A DNA stretch of 64,000 bases from Mesorhabditis belari (GCA_958450365.1 CAUEEP010000736.1:3458501-3522500); one strand, 5' to 3'; numbered from the stretch's first letter, positions 45,201-55,897 are shown. Numbers and translations: made by a program. Notes: a model not told the origin generated them from the sequence alone.

Positions 45201-48041
45201 TTTGAGTCATTCTTTCGAAACACAAGTGTAAAACAAGTGATAACTCTCTTTCCCGGACCATTAGACAATGGAATTTATGCTAAAAGCATTTTTAAAATGA
45301 AAGAAAGTGCTCAAATCGTTTTATCAAGTGTTCATCATTTTTGGTTCCTCAACTTCTTGCCCCCTAGAAAACTACAAAATCGAAGCTTTTCTAAATCTGT
45401 TAAAAGCTTATTTTAGAGAATAAATAGACCCTTTTATTGATGAAAACTGTAGATTAATTGATGCAATAGTTATTTCTAAAAAGTCCAGTGAATAAGTGTA
45501 TCCAACTTTCAAGTTTCTAATCTAATAGTTGCAATTACAAGTCTACTATAAATGTTTTGTGTTCTTTAGAAAACTGGATCAAATGCTGAGCCCGTCCGAT
45601 GTCCTGGAGCAGCCATTCAAGCCAGCAGAGACAACACAAACGGAGAAATTGTTTCAAGGTACAAAATAAGAATAATTATAATATCTAGAATTTTCGCTGA
45701 TTATTTTTTGAGTCATTCTTTCAGAACACAAGTGTAAGACAAGTGATAACTCTCTTTCCGGGTCCATTAGACAATGGAATTTATGCTAAAAGCATTTTTA
45801 AAATCAAAATTTAAGTGAAAAGAAATTTTTGACTAGAAATGAAATGAGAAAACTTTTCAAACTCACCCTGTAAATGGCATCACCGGACCGAGCTCTTCTT
45901 TCCGTGGAGTTGCCTAAATTCGAAATTTTTGCATTGTATTTAAGAAAGAAAATGACCGTTTGGGTCATTTTCCACTATAAACTTTCAAATTTGGGAAGCT
46001 AACTCTATTTTGACCACACTAAACGTGTCCCTAAAGTGACTCGATTCCTTTTTTTGGTCACTCGCATTTCGCCCCCGAAATTTCTTCAATGCTTCGATCA
46101 ATTGAAACACGTTTTAGCCTATTTTGTAGAGGAGATTTACAACTTTTGTAATAATCTAGCTGATAGGTTTAGATTTTAAAATCAATATCAAGCTAAGTTC
46201 AGCCCAAATTTAGACTCTAAAATACTCTAAAAATTATTGAATCTCATCTAACGAACAAAAAATTGAGACTAGACCTTTTTAACTAAAAAAAACTGGAAAA
46301 AATGAAACAAATCATTTTGAAATAATTGAAAAAAGTTGAAAAATTGAGAAAAATCTTGAACAAGGGGAATTTTTGGGCAAGAAAATATGAATTGATTTGT
46401 TGTTTCGTGTCGTTTTTCTCCTTTTCCCAGGATGGAAAAACCGCCGGTCATTCACTGACACCAAACGATTCAATGCTGAATTTATCGAAGAAAAGAAGAA
46501 AAAGACAAAGATATTTTGACTCAAATGAATAGACAAAAGTTAAACCAAAGATAAATAAATTGGTTGGAAGAAAATAGTGCAGTGTTCTACTGATTTTAAT
46601 GGATGTTAAAGTTTAGTTAATTTTCGAGCCTTTTTCAGGAACTATACGGCTATAACTATACGAACTATACGGCTATAACTATATAGAACTATACGGCCTT
46701 TCTCTTTCAGTTTTACTCTCGCCAAATTTGTATTTAAAGTCTAATTTAACAAAATTTGTTTAGTTAAAAGTTTAATTTAATATATTTAAAGTACAAGCAG
46801 AGAAGTCGACTTCTTTTGCTCAGGATTCACTTTTAAAATCGTTTCACGGAGTGCTAAACTCCAGACAAAGCATGACGGACAAACATTTTTTTATAGAATA
46901 AAGATTTATCAATAGTTGGCTTATTGATCTTATGCTTTGTTTTAATTTTCGAGGAATAAAACCGAATGAAGTAGAGGAATCTAATCAAATTCTCCCTCCT
47001 AATTATCGGTACTAACATTTCATTGTTGATATTGATCATAAACAATAATGAACAATAACAATAATCAGTCAACGTTTGATCCTAATATAAAACAAAGAAA
47101 TATTGGCTTATGATCTTAGAAAGATACCAGTAATCACCCGAGTTTCTAGTCTATAAAGTAATCACCCGAGTCTATCAAGTCTAGGTGGGTTTTTAAAGAT
47201 AATTTCTCTAGAGAATATCTCAAAAGAACTTACAAATGATCCAGGTGATCCAGAGAGAACATTTTCAATCACTTGTTGACTAATTCGTCCACCAAGACTT
47301 TCTCCATGAGGGGTTGATAAAGGAAGCATCTCCTCTCGATGCAAACCTTGACTCGGAATCGGAACCGCTCCAGAAACAGCTCCCGACGGGTCTAAAAAGA
47401 AAAAATATAGAAATTATCTTATAAACTTATCTTTATTGTTTTAAATATCTTTATTAATAACTTTACTATATAGCTAGTAAGATCTTAAGCTACTTAGGTA
47501 GATTTTGAGCTAATTAACAGCTCCCGATGGCCAGAAACAGCTCCCGATGGGTCTAAAAAGAAAAAAAATATAGAAATTATCTTATAAACTTATCTTTATT
47601 GTTTTAAATATCTTTATTATATAGCTAGTAAGATCTAAAGCTACTTAGGTAAGTTTTGAGCTAATTAGGTACTTGTACTTGTACTTGAAAGTAGGTAACT
47701 ATGTCAATTGGGTACAATTTTCAAGTACAAATCTTTATTTTAGACTTGTAGTTTAGATGTGAATCTAAAAATCTATTGAATTCTTTTAATAGATCTTTCG
47801 AAAGACTCATTCTTTTCCCTTTTCACCCTTTTCTAGCATATAACCTTTTCAAAAACCCGTGATGCAATTTTCTTTCAAAAGTGAAATAAAAAAAAGAAGA
47901 AATTTGATTTAAAAACTAAACAAATACATTAATTAACATTAATCTATTCTATTTTAGAAACATTTTAGCTTAAAAAAAGCAAAACAAAGCAAAAAAAAAC
48001 AAACTATCTCTCGCGTTCCATGTCCACTGTTTGTCCGCCAT
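39223..48041 (-). CDS. Pumilio-family RNA-binding protein (PUF)
   Basis: Cytoplasmic 3' UTR-binding repressor that recruits CCR4-NOT. About 17 exons: 48005-48041 ([11 protein letters not shown]), 47234-47391, 45867-45913, 45115-45178, 43641-43818, 42848-42979, 42696-42806, about 42546-42652 (low-complexity N-terminus), then the PUM-HD from about 42362-42510 ([11 protein letters not shown]) to 39703-39866 and 39223-39329. All eight repeats are present with recognition triplets SRFIQ, NYVVQ, CRVIQ, NHVVQ, CRVIQ, NYVVQ, SNVIE, NYVVQ, identical to the Pumilio code for UGUANAUA. It ends YGKHIITKLEKYF. About 640 residues. Closest to C. elegans PUF-8/PUF-9; I cannot choose between them. The first exon rests on phase agreement and splice sites only. 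Introns are filled with repeats. Confidence 0.92.
39900..39980 (+). repeat. tRNA-like repeat T1, copy in PUF intron
   Basis: TTGGATACGTGTCGGTGTAG, then CTCATTGGTAGCGTGTTCGC and TCGGTAAGCGAGAGC. The same block (…GGATATGTGTCGGTCTAG…CCCGGTAAGCGAGAG) occurs at 52500-52608 and, as GGATATTTGTCGATCTAG, at 52918-53002, both on the minus strand. A- and B-box-like motifs suggest a tRNA-derived repeat. It lies in the PUF intron 39867-40016. Confidence 0.6.
40172..40292. repeat. About 120-bp palindromic element in PUF intron
   Basis: GTGTACTTTGTGTTTAAAAG, AGTAGAAACGCA and GGCATACTCA on one arm; TGAGCATGCC, TGCGTTTCTACT and AAGTACAAAGTACAC on the other. Part of it is included in the displaced copy at 52611-52914. 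Confidence 0.7.
40641..40716 (-). pseudogene. tRNA-like repeat T2, copy 1
   Basis: Minus strand GTGGCGCGATCGGGAGCGCG, CTTGTCTACAACCCA, and B-box CGGGTTCGACC. Closely related to 40826-40912 on the plus strand, 110 bp away; together they form an imperfect inverted pair. Acceptor stems do not close. Confidence 0.5.
40826..40912 (+). pseudogene. tRNA-like repeat T2, copy 2
   Basis: GTGGCGCAGTCGGGAGCGCG, CTTTTCTACAGCCCATG, then GCCGGGTTC repeated twice before GACCCC. In the same PUF intron as the first copy. Confidence 0.5.
41634..42148. repeat. Mariner-end MITE, copy 2 (full length)
   Basis: TIRs TTAGGTTGATGCATAAGTCT and AGACTTATGCATCAACCTAA at both ends, flanked by TA, 515 bp, no coding frame. 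Inserted in a PUF intron beside an (ATCTAGAAT)n run (41575-41620). Confidence 0.9.
43489..43615 (+). repeat. 12-bp minisatellite
   Basis: About ten copies of AGCTAACAGTAC/AGATAACAGTAC, ending close to the 3' side of PUF exon 43641-43818. Confidence 0.9.
44044..44421. repeat. D-type hairpin element, copy 1
   Basis: GGGGGTGGGACAAATGCGAC at the left, ATGTCCCACCCCC at the right; arms contain CTGGAAAAGGCCTTAGG and TTTGACGTGTCAGCGAGGTC inverted around the centre. Copy 2 is at 50061-50439. Confidence 0.85.
44618..45806. repeat. About 345-bp direct repeats flanking a PUF exon
   Basis: A unit starting AATTTTCGCTGATTA and running through CCATTAGACAATGGAATTTA and TGATGCAATAGTTAT is complete at 44683-45030 and 45181-45527, with partial copies at 44618-44682 and 45691-45806. 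PUF exon 45115-45178 sits between the two full copies. Confidence 0.85.
45576..45662 (+). other. Exon-like segment of unknown origin
   Basis: Bounded by TTCTTTAG and GTACAAAA, open on the plus strand, reading [20 protein letters not shown] and further. Its base composition is richer in GC than the surrounding intron. Opposite strand to PUF, isolated, and no family recognised. Could be a captured exon fragment. Confidence 0.3.
47519..47672 (-). repeat. Duplicated PUF exon 2 acceptor region
   Basis: Copies 47371-47516, including the first bases of PUF exon 47234-47391 and its acceptor (AGCTCCCGATGGGTCTAAAA) plus about 120 bp of intron. The copied exon piece is too short and ends in intron sequence, so it is a pseudo-exon. 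Confidence 0.8.
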
Positions 48042-50060
48042 GATCATTCGAGTTTTATAGTAAATATTAACGCAATAGAAATATTGAATATTCAGTCAAT
48101 CAAATAGAAAATAGAATTATAGATGTTTTTCTTGTAAATCCTGTACAGAATAACACGAAAACACGAGGATTTTTATAATACAGGGCAGCAAATCTTCTTC
48201 AAGGGAACTATGATACAAAATGTACAGATTGCCTGAAAATTTGATTATTAACAAAGTTTTGTCGAAAATTTCTATGTTAAGCTTTGATTTATTTGGTTGA
48301 ATCCCTTTCGAGTACACAATTTGAAAGCTTTTTTTTCCTTTTTTCGTATCGTTTTTGTGCCAAGAGTTGACGAGTCGTCAAATCATGGCGAATCGATAAG
48401 TGATTCAACCAAATTGTCAACCAAATTGTATATTGGAAAGCTATTTTTAGTAAGAGAAAATGAAAAATGAATTGAAGAATTATTAGAAAACAGGTAAAGT
48501 TGAGTTTATGAAAGATAATTGAGAAGAATATGAGCTTCAAAAATGATTTTGGAATTGGTTATGTAAATTGAACCTTCACGGACGACTAGACTTAAATGTA
48601 GACTTTAAACTTAAATTTAAAATAGGATTTGTGTTTAAATGCTAATTACTATTTAAATCAAAGGTTTAGTTGATTATTTGATTATTTGATTTACTTTTTT
48701 AGCTACTTTATTTGGATAATCTTTAAAACAAAAGCTTACTAAAAAGTCATGATTTGATTCTAACAAAAAAACCGATCAAAAATCAATATTATTCCGAAAT
48801 AAAGATGATAAATATGTAGTAAAGAGTTTCTAGAACAGTTTGGCGGAGAAAAAGAGCAAAAAGATTGGGGGTAACCCTTTTGAAATGGATGGGGGAGACG
48901 GCTAGACAGCGAATGGGAAAAAGGGCAATGAAAAGATCGAGAGACGAAAAGAGACCCAGAGCTCGGGACACACTTTATGGCAACTCATCGACAGGCGGTT
49001 CACTTCTTTTCTCTTTCCCCGGGTCAAACAGAGCTGCTCACAGCCAAACATCCCCATTTCCCCTATCATTCTCTTACACGTTTTTGTCTCTCTCTCTGCT
49101 CTCACTGTCTCTCTCTGTCTTGTCATTTTTTTTGTGTTTGTGGCTCCTCGAACTCTGTTTAAACGATCACTTTTGGACACTTGCCATCGAGTAAACGCAA
49201 AAGAAATTTGTAGACAGAATTGAGAAAGAGAAACTAAAAGTGAAACTAGAAAAGGACATAAGGAAAAGATTTAATTAATAGTTTTTTAATTAAAAATTGA
49301 AAATAATAGACTTAAGCACTAACCACAAGATGAAAGAATAAGCCGTTAGGGTTGATCTATCAATTCTAAACAAAAATTTCCTCATTTTAACCTTATTCTC
49401 GTCATTTCTTCTCTATTTTCTTCTAATTTAGTCGATTTGGATTTATTTTCTTTTTCTTTTGGCTTATTGCCTATTTCAGAAGCCATAGATCAACAAAGAC
49501 AACTCGGACTCTCTCATAAAACACATGATCTCAAAATGAACTTAAAAAAACAACAATTTTATTAAAGCTTTAATCCACTAGTTAACTTACTATCTAATCA
49601 TTGAACTTACTAAACTTACTAAACTAAACTCTTAACAAAACTAAGCTCTTAACTAAACTAAACTCTTAAATAAACCAAACTCTTAACTAAACTAAACCAA
49701 ACCCTAACCATTGAACAAATACTTTACATGTAAACAGTAATCATTCTTTTTCTTCTCTAAAATCAAATTTTAAAGGTATCTTTAAACCAAGACCGTTTTA
49801 TTTTCTAACTGAGAATATTAGTCATTTCATAAAACTAAAGCCTTTTTCTAGAACGGATTGTTTACCCGATTTTTGAAAGGACAAAGAAAGACAACAACGA
49901 GAAAGAAACAACAAGAAAGACAATAACGGTCGAGTCCACTTAAATTAAAGAAATTATAAACATATAAAAAAGATTTTTCAGAAAAGTCAACATCAACAGA
50001 AGAATACTGAGAAAACAAAGGATTTCGATGTTCAAAAATGCTAATAATCTTGAGTAATCT
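48042..50060. other. PUF upstream region, no other gene seen
   Basis: Contains a (CT)n-rich tract at 49080-49125, as in other upstream regions here, and an imperfect repeat of ACTAAACTCTTA at 49600-49700. Open frames at 48865-49194 lack any domain. Confidence 0.4.
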
Positions 50061-50439
50061 CGGGGATGGGACAAATGCGACCTTTTTTTTGCGCACCTTT
50101 TTTTTTGCTGGAAAAGGCCTTAGGAAAGGTCGTAGAGCCTCAAAAATGTTTTCCATATGGGAATCGTATGCGTAGATTCAGAATTTTGACAAATCAGACC
50201 TCACTGACACGTCAAATTTGGGCTAAAAGGCAAAAACTACGCAACTTAACGCTTTTCCGCAGTTTTTGCCTTTTAGCCCAAATTTGACGTGTCAGCGAGG
50301 TCTAATTTGTCGAAATTCGGAATCTACGCATACGATTCCCTTGTATGGGAATATTTTCGAAGCTCTACGGCCTTGCCTAAGGCCTTTTGCCAGCAAAAAA
50401 AAGGTGCGCAAAAAAAAGGTCGCATTTGTCCCACCCCCG
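50061..50439. repeat. D-type hairpin element, copy 2
   Basis: Same arms as 44044-44421: GGATGGGACAAATGCGACC at the left, GGTCGCATTTGTCCCACCCC at the right. Confidence 0.85.
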
Positions 50440-51127
50440 TAATCTCACTTAAATCATTTAAAAGAAACATTTGAAGATTTTCTTTAGGAAATTTTTTAAT
50501 CAACACGGTTTACAGATTAAAAAATTAAAAAATTTGAATTGGAAACTGGAAATTAACTCAATGGAAAGCTATTAGAAAGTCCAAATTAAATAAAACTTTC
50601 ATTCTTTAGTCTATTTTATATGAAAAGCCTGCCCAAATACAATATAATCATTTTTTGTAACTTCATTTTAACTTTTAAATGTCACAAAGCTTCACAGCTC
50701 AAAATCTCACCGTAATAAACCAAAAAAAAAAAAAATTGTAATCTAAAAAATTGATCAACAAAAGATTAAACCGTTAACTTTTAATTCAAAAGAATCGATT
50801 TCTCGAGAATGTTTTGCCTACTGATCGAGAGAAATCGACAAAATAATGCTCTTTCTCTCTGGAGAACACTTGTTTACCACTCGATTTCTCTTTTTTTTTC
50901 ATTTGTTTTCAATTGAAAAGAGACAGAGTGAGAAAAAGCCAAATATTTCTGTAAAATTTCGCTAACTCTTTTCACCTTTTTGAGATGAGAAATTTTTTTT
51001 TTGCAAAAGAGACAATAGTCGTTTTGAAAGTGATGAACAGACGGTTGGGAGATTGAAAAATTCGATAGAGCTTTGAAATTGCATTTTGTCATTTATAATA
51101 TACTTATAATAACACGATTTTTATCTA

Positions 51128-51868
51128 TGTATATGTTGTGTTCGATTTAGATTTCCTTCCGATTTAGATTACAATCTATATCGGACCGATTTAGATTGAA
51201 CTTATCACGGACGTCCGATTTAGATTACAGTCTATATCGGAGGTCCGATTTTTCAATTAAATCTTATATAGATCGAACAATAATATAAACATGCTTAATA
51301 TATGTTCTTAAGCGTTTTCTGTAGTTTTCTGCATTTTTCAAAGGTCTTTTATTGATTACAGTCTATATCGGACGTCCGATACAGATCGAACATCGAACAA
51401 TAATAAACGTGCTTAATATATGTTCTTACCACGAAATATATGTTCTTACCACAAAACTACCACGAAAACAACTTGCTGAAAAGATTTGCGCTCGTGATTG
51501 AACAAAAGGGAGCGCAGCTTTATCATGTGGGCGAGAAAAATGGCAGCGGAGAGATGCCAGCACAGTAACAGACCTTTGAAAAGCGCAGAAAATTGCAAAA
51601 AAACGCTGAAGAACATATATTGAGCACGTTTATTATTGTTCGATCTGTATCGGACGTCCGATATAGACTGTAATCAATAAAAGACCTTTGAAAAATGCAG
51701 AAAACTACAGCAAACGCTTAAGAACATATATTAAGCATGTTTATATTATTGTTCAATCTATATAAGACGAATTATTGTTCAATCTATATAAGATTTAGAT
51801 TGAATCTAAATCGGACGTCCGATATAGACTTCAATCTAAATCGGACGGAAATCTAAATCGGACACAAC
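51128..51868. repeat. 741-bp long-TIR element with CGGACGTCCG palindromes
   Basis: The outer ends read TATGTATATGTTGTGTTCGA and TCGGACACAACATATACATA. Arms of roughly 300 bp contain repeated (A/T)TCGGACGTCCGAT and AACATATATTAAGC in mirrored order. The centre (about 51480-51560) is unique and GC-richer. No coding frame. Confidence 0.85.
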
Positions 51869-52499
51869 ATATACATAAAAAAAGAGAACAAAATCCAGAA
51901 TAAGCTGATTTTTAGCAATTGAGAATGTTTTGGATTGATGGACAACAATGGAAAATGAAAGAAATGAAAAAAATTGGTAATAAAGTTACAGAGTTTCAAA
52001 AAGCAACAACTTTATAGTTCAAATTATGGTTCAAAATAAGCTAACAGAAAGCACTTTTACTCATGTAATTTTACTGTATTTAGTATAAACTCATGAAATC
52101 AGCAACGGAAATTTCTCTCATTTTACCAGCTCTAATTTGCCAACAATCAGTGTGCATTTCTGGGAAGAGATGGAGAGAGAGGGCAAGGCTGGCGGTCTGT
52201 TCAAACAATCAAACGATCTCTAGGCACACTCTTTTCCCTTCATTCCACAAAAATGATAGAACTCCCGACTCTCTTTACATTTGGCACAATCGATGAGTTT
52301 GGTTATGTACTGCATTACTTTGATTGAATGAGAAAACTTGGAAAACTGGAGAGAGCGAGCGAGATAGGGCAAGCAGATACATTAGAAATTTGCATGAGTG
52401 CTTAAACAGTGCTTATAACTTCAACAATTCTATCCTATCATCAGGCCTCTAGCGGTTCTGAGCTCCAAGCTCAGGTTGGACACACGAATCCTTTTCTGG

Positions 52500-52608
52500 G
52501 TTGGGACTGGGAATACAAAAAATGATCGGCGCCAGGATTTGAGCCGACCTCTCGCTTACCGGGCGAACAATCTACCAGGGCTAGACCGACACATATCCGA
52601 TTGCCAAT
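52500..52608 (-). repeat. tRNA-like repeat T1, copy 2
   Basis: Minus strand CGGATATGTGTCGGTCTAGC, CTGGTAGATTGTTCGCCCGG, TAAGCGAGAGGTCGG. Directly abuts the displaced PUF fragment. Confidence 0.6.
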
Positions 52609-52610
52609 TG

Positions 52611-52914
52611 AAACGCAGTCTTTCTGGCATACTCATTGTCAGGTTTACAAGAATTGAGTATGCCGGATAGAGTGCGTTTCTATTTTTAAACACAAAGTAC
52701 ACTAGAAAATAGAATATGAAATCTTTTCAGATTTGCCAAGATGTTCTTCGCTTGTCCCAGCAAAAATTCGCCTCAAATGTCATTGAGAAATGTCTCACCT
52801 GTGCTTCAGTCAATCACAAGAACAGGTTGATTTCAAGTGTTTGTGGGCAACCGAATGAGTAAGTCTTACAAAAAGGAAAGTAGGTCTATCAAAGTTGAAC
52901 ACGCCGGTTGGGGC
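52611..52914 (+). pseudogene. Displaced fragment of the PUF gene
   Basis: Inverted near-copy of 39955-40265: half of the intronic palindrome, the exon coding [20 protein letters not shown] (here LSQQKF by substitution), its donor site, and following intron to GTTGAACACGCCGG. Single exon, no start codon, not part of a gene here. It is flanked on both sides by T1 tRNA-like repeats. Confidence 0.88.
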
Positions 52915-52917
52915 ATG

Positions 52918-53002
52918 GTCAGTGCCGGGATTCGAACCCGTGATCTTTCGCTTACCGGGCAAACATTCTACCAGAGCTAGATCGACAAATATCCGATTGC
53001 CG
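52918..53002 (-). repeat. tRNA-like repeat T1, copy 3
   Basis: Minus strand TTGTCGATCTAGCTCTGGTA, GAATGTTTGCCCGGTAAGC, ATCACGGGTTCGAATCCCGG. The anticodon-arm-like stem TTTGC/GCGAA and the B-box are well formed, but loop position 33 is C rather than U and the acceptor has mismatches. Confidence 0.6.
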
Positions 53003-53978
53003 CCAGGGGAAGATCTTATCCCTTACTCCTTGTAAGGAATGGATTTCTTTGGGCTTACTCTATCAGCATTTCAAATTTATTTTATAAAGAGTCAATAAAA
53101 CTGCAAATATACGGTTTTTAAAGCTTTAAAAATCTGCTTCAAATACTCAGAACCATGGTTAACAAACTGACTGACTACAGAACGCAAACAAATCAACTAC
53201 AGGATTTTTACAGTAAACAGTAAACGATTTCTTTTCTTTGGAATGCATTCACATTAACTGAAATCGAATGATGCTGTTAAAGTAATAATTTGTTTACATT
53301 TTTGAGCAAAAAATACACCACAAAGATGGTAAAGATTCAAAAAAAGACACCTGAAAGCCACTTCCTTTTCAACACTTCAAATTTCTCTCAGATCCACTAA
53401 TTTTATAGCCATTTGATAAACCAAAAACTCAAATGATTAACGTGAGATGATTCCCGGGAAAAAGACGGCAAAAATTTCTACTGACAGATTATTTTAGCAG
53501 AAAAATCTTGTGGCTAAATTAAGAAATTTACGAAAGTCAAAATTAGTCACAAATCCTTCACATGTGTTTTCAAACTTTTTCCTTTTTCAAAAAACTTCAT
53601 TCAGAAGAAAATACGGATTAATCCTTTATCTAAATCTTTTTTTAATAACACGATCATCTGAAGTTTATTTTTAAATTACTTGTTTTTTGTTTTTTGAGTT
53701 GAGTGTATTGAGTGATGAAACGTCGCTAGGCAATGAGGAGTATACGCAAAGACGGGACTAAAAAGAGGTGAAGATGTGCATGAATATTTAAAAAATTAAC
53801 AAGCTTACTAGCCTTCCTCTTTCACTAAGGCTTAACCATTAGTCAATTTACCTGAAATATTTCAGGTTACAGCATGGAGATTGACGAGAAATCTGTGCCT
53901 CAAACGGTAGTCATTCGATCAAAATCAACAGTGCTTTTGAGAATCAGATTGGCTTAGTTTTTTGATCAAATCATCCTA
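53003..53978. other. Intergenic, nothing recognised
   Basis: AT-rich; no domain-bearing frame or repeat family noted. Confidence 0.4.
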
Positions 53979-54140
53979 GCGTATTCAACAGGTTCAACAA
54001 CGTATTCAACAGGTCCAACAACGTATTCAACAGGTTCAACAACGTATTCAACAGGTTCAACAACGTATTCAACAGGTTCAACAACGTATTCAAGGTTCAA
54101 CAACGTATTCAACAGGTTCAACAACGTATTCAACAACAAT
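53979..54140 (+). repeat. 21-bp minisatellite
   Basis: Seven to eight copies of CAACAGGTTCAACAACGTATT with one 5-bp deletion. About 0.5 kb upstream of the saposin-like gene. Confidence 0.93.
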
Positions 54141-54468
54141 TGATCCTAGCGAAGTGCGACGCTATAATTGTGGGCCATTTTGTAAAGTCTGCGAGACAGA
54201 CCAGACTCAAATTTTTGTTAACTAGGTTAAATTTAAACTTTACCATTTCTAAAGTTTATTATTTGTTGAGAATTATTGGTTAGGATGACGTCTTTATTGT
54301 TTGCACAAACATCTCAAAAACGATATAAGTGTAAACTTTGAAAAGAAATGCATTTAAAAATGGAAACGAGACAAGAGAAATTGAGAGGCAAAAACCGGTC
54401 TCTTAATCGCATTCTTTGAAAGAATTTTTGTAAACAAAATCTCAAAAATAGTTGTCAAAACACTAATC

Positions 54469-54533
54469 GGATAAGAAGATAAAGGAAAAATGAAAAGAAA
54501 TAGAAAAAAGTACTCTGCGAAACAGGTATAAAA
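54469..54533 (+). promoter_or_regulatory. GATA sites and TATA box of saposin-like gene
   Basis: Two GATAA motifs (54470-54474 and 54478-54482), then TATAAAA at 54527-54533, about 120 bp upstream of ATG 54651. Paired GATA sites near a TATA box suggest intestine-type (ELT-2-like) control, by analogy with C. elegans. Confidence 0.5.
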
Positions 54534-54650
54534 AGAAATCTCAAGTCAGACAGCTCAATTTGAGATTGTTGTCTAAAATTTGTCTCATAAAAGTCGATTT
54601 TCATTCAATACTCAAACTTTTCTTTCTTTTGCTTACATATATTTTAGAAT

Positions 54651-55847
54651 ATGAACAAGTTATTTGCGTTCATTGGTCTTTTCTTTATTGTGAACCACAT
54701 TTGGGCACAAGATTGTGCGATTTGTGAGGTTTGTTATTAGAAAATGTCAATGAAAAGATCTTGGCCGAATGGAAAGATTTCGATTCAAATCCCAGCTCTT
54801 TAAAACTTAAAAACTTCAGTTTTTCGATTCCAAAAATGAAACTACAAAGCAAAGTGATTATTGGGTTGGGGAGAATGAGTCGGCGCCAAACTTTAAAGGG
54901 ACTTTTTGCACACATAAAGCCTTCTTTAAACATACGTTTGGTTTCATCAAAAGGATCCACTATTTCTCTACAAAATGACTTTTGAGAGATTCCACAAAGC
55001 TTTTCTTTCGTGGAGTTTATGAACTTCCAAACGCAGCTGGTTAAAATGACAAAAAGTCCGACTCATCATTTGAACAGTTTCTTTCACATAAACCTTCTTT
55101 GGTGTTTATATAAAAAAGATAGAGCACATTCAATTACTTAAGTTGCCAAATTTGCAGGAAGATCCCACCAATGGTTTTTTCTAGATGACAGTTTGTAGTT
55201 TTTGTGAAAAAATGGCTTTTTCTTGAGCGGAGGCGCTGTTTGAATTTTCTTTTAAATGTCATTTTGTAGAGAATTAGTTAACCATTCTACTCATATCAAA
55301 CGCATATTATTTGACGAAGTCGAATAGAAGTTTTAGACATTTTTTTCATTTTCGGCGCCGACTCATTCTCCCTAACCCAATAGAAAATGTCAATGAAAAG
55401 ATCTTGGCTGAATGGAAAGATTTCGATTCAAATCCCAGCTCTTTAAAACTTAAAAACTCTAGTTTTTCAATTCCAAAAATGAAACTACAAAGCCAAGTGA
55501 TTAGATTGAAATTTTCAGAAACAAATGGAACAAGTTGTAAAGCGAATGGGCGGTGATTGGAAGCAAATCACGGAAGAGAACATTAAAGAGCAAATGATGA
55601 AAGATTGCTTAGAGCAAGAGGTTTATTTCTTTTTAAAAACCATAAATCAAAAGACTGTAAGCTTTTAAATCCAGTAATCAAATAAAAAAACTTTTACATA
55701 AAAGTTTAGAACGAGGAAAAGGCTTGCAAGAAACATTACGAGTTTATGAAACCCCAAATGGATGTCCTGGTGAAAGGAGCGGCTGATGGGAAAAAAGCAG
55801 ACGAAATTTGTCGAGATGCTGTGAAATGTCAAAAGAAAAAAGAATGA
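54651..55847 (+). CDS. Secreted saposin-like (SapB) protein
   Basis: Three exons: 54651-54728, 55519-55620, 55710-55847; 105 residues. Signal peptide MNKLFAFIGLFFIVNHIWA, then a SapB-type cysteine pattern: CAIC, KDCLEQE, KACKKHYEFM, EICRDAVKC (six Cys), which should form a four- to five-helix lipid-binding fold. Nematode relatives include gut antimicrobial (caenopore-like) and lipid-handling proteins; which of these applies cannot be told. Acceptor ATATTTTAG lies just before the ATG. AATAAA at 55892-55897. Intron 1 carries a TIR element and a 122-bp direct repeat. Confidence 0.85.
54859..55382. repeat. 524-bp TIR element between two copies of a 122-bp repeat
   Basis: TIRs TATTGGGTTGGGGAGAATGA and TCATTCTCCCTAACCCAATA with GTCGGCGCC inward. 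It is bordered by 54738-54858 and 55381-55501, which are direct copies (TAGAAAATGTCAATGAAAAG … AAGTGATT). All in saposin-gene intron 1. Confidence 0.85.
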
Positions 55848-55891
55848 GACGACAATCAATCAATAGATTTGGCTTTTCTTTACGTTGAGGC

Positions 55892-55897
55892 AATAAA
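55892..55897 (+). terminator. Poly(A) signal of saposin-like gene
   Basis: AATAAA 45 nt downstream of the stop codon. Confidence 0.6.

Noticed and set aside
48865..49194. 109-codon open frame upstream of PUF
   Set aside because: Low complexity, overlaps a CT-rich promoter-like tract, both strands open.
49600..49710. Telomere-like repeat
   Set aside because: The ACTAAACTCTTA units are imperfect and do not match the nematode TTAGGC repeat.
53979..54140. CRISPR-like array
   Set aside because: Simple tandem repeat without spacers, in a eukaryotic genome.
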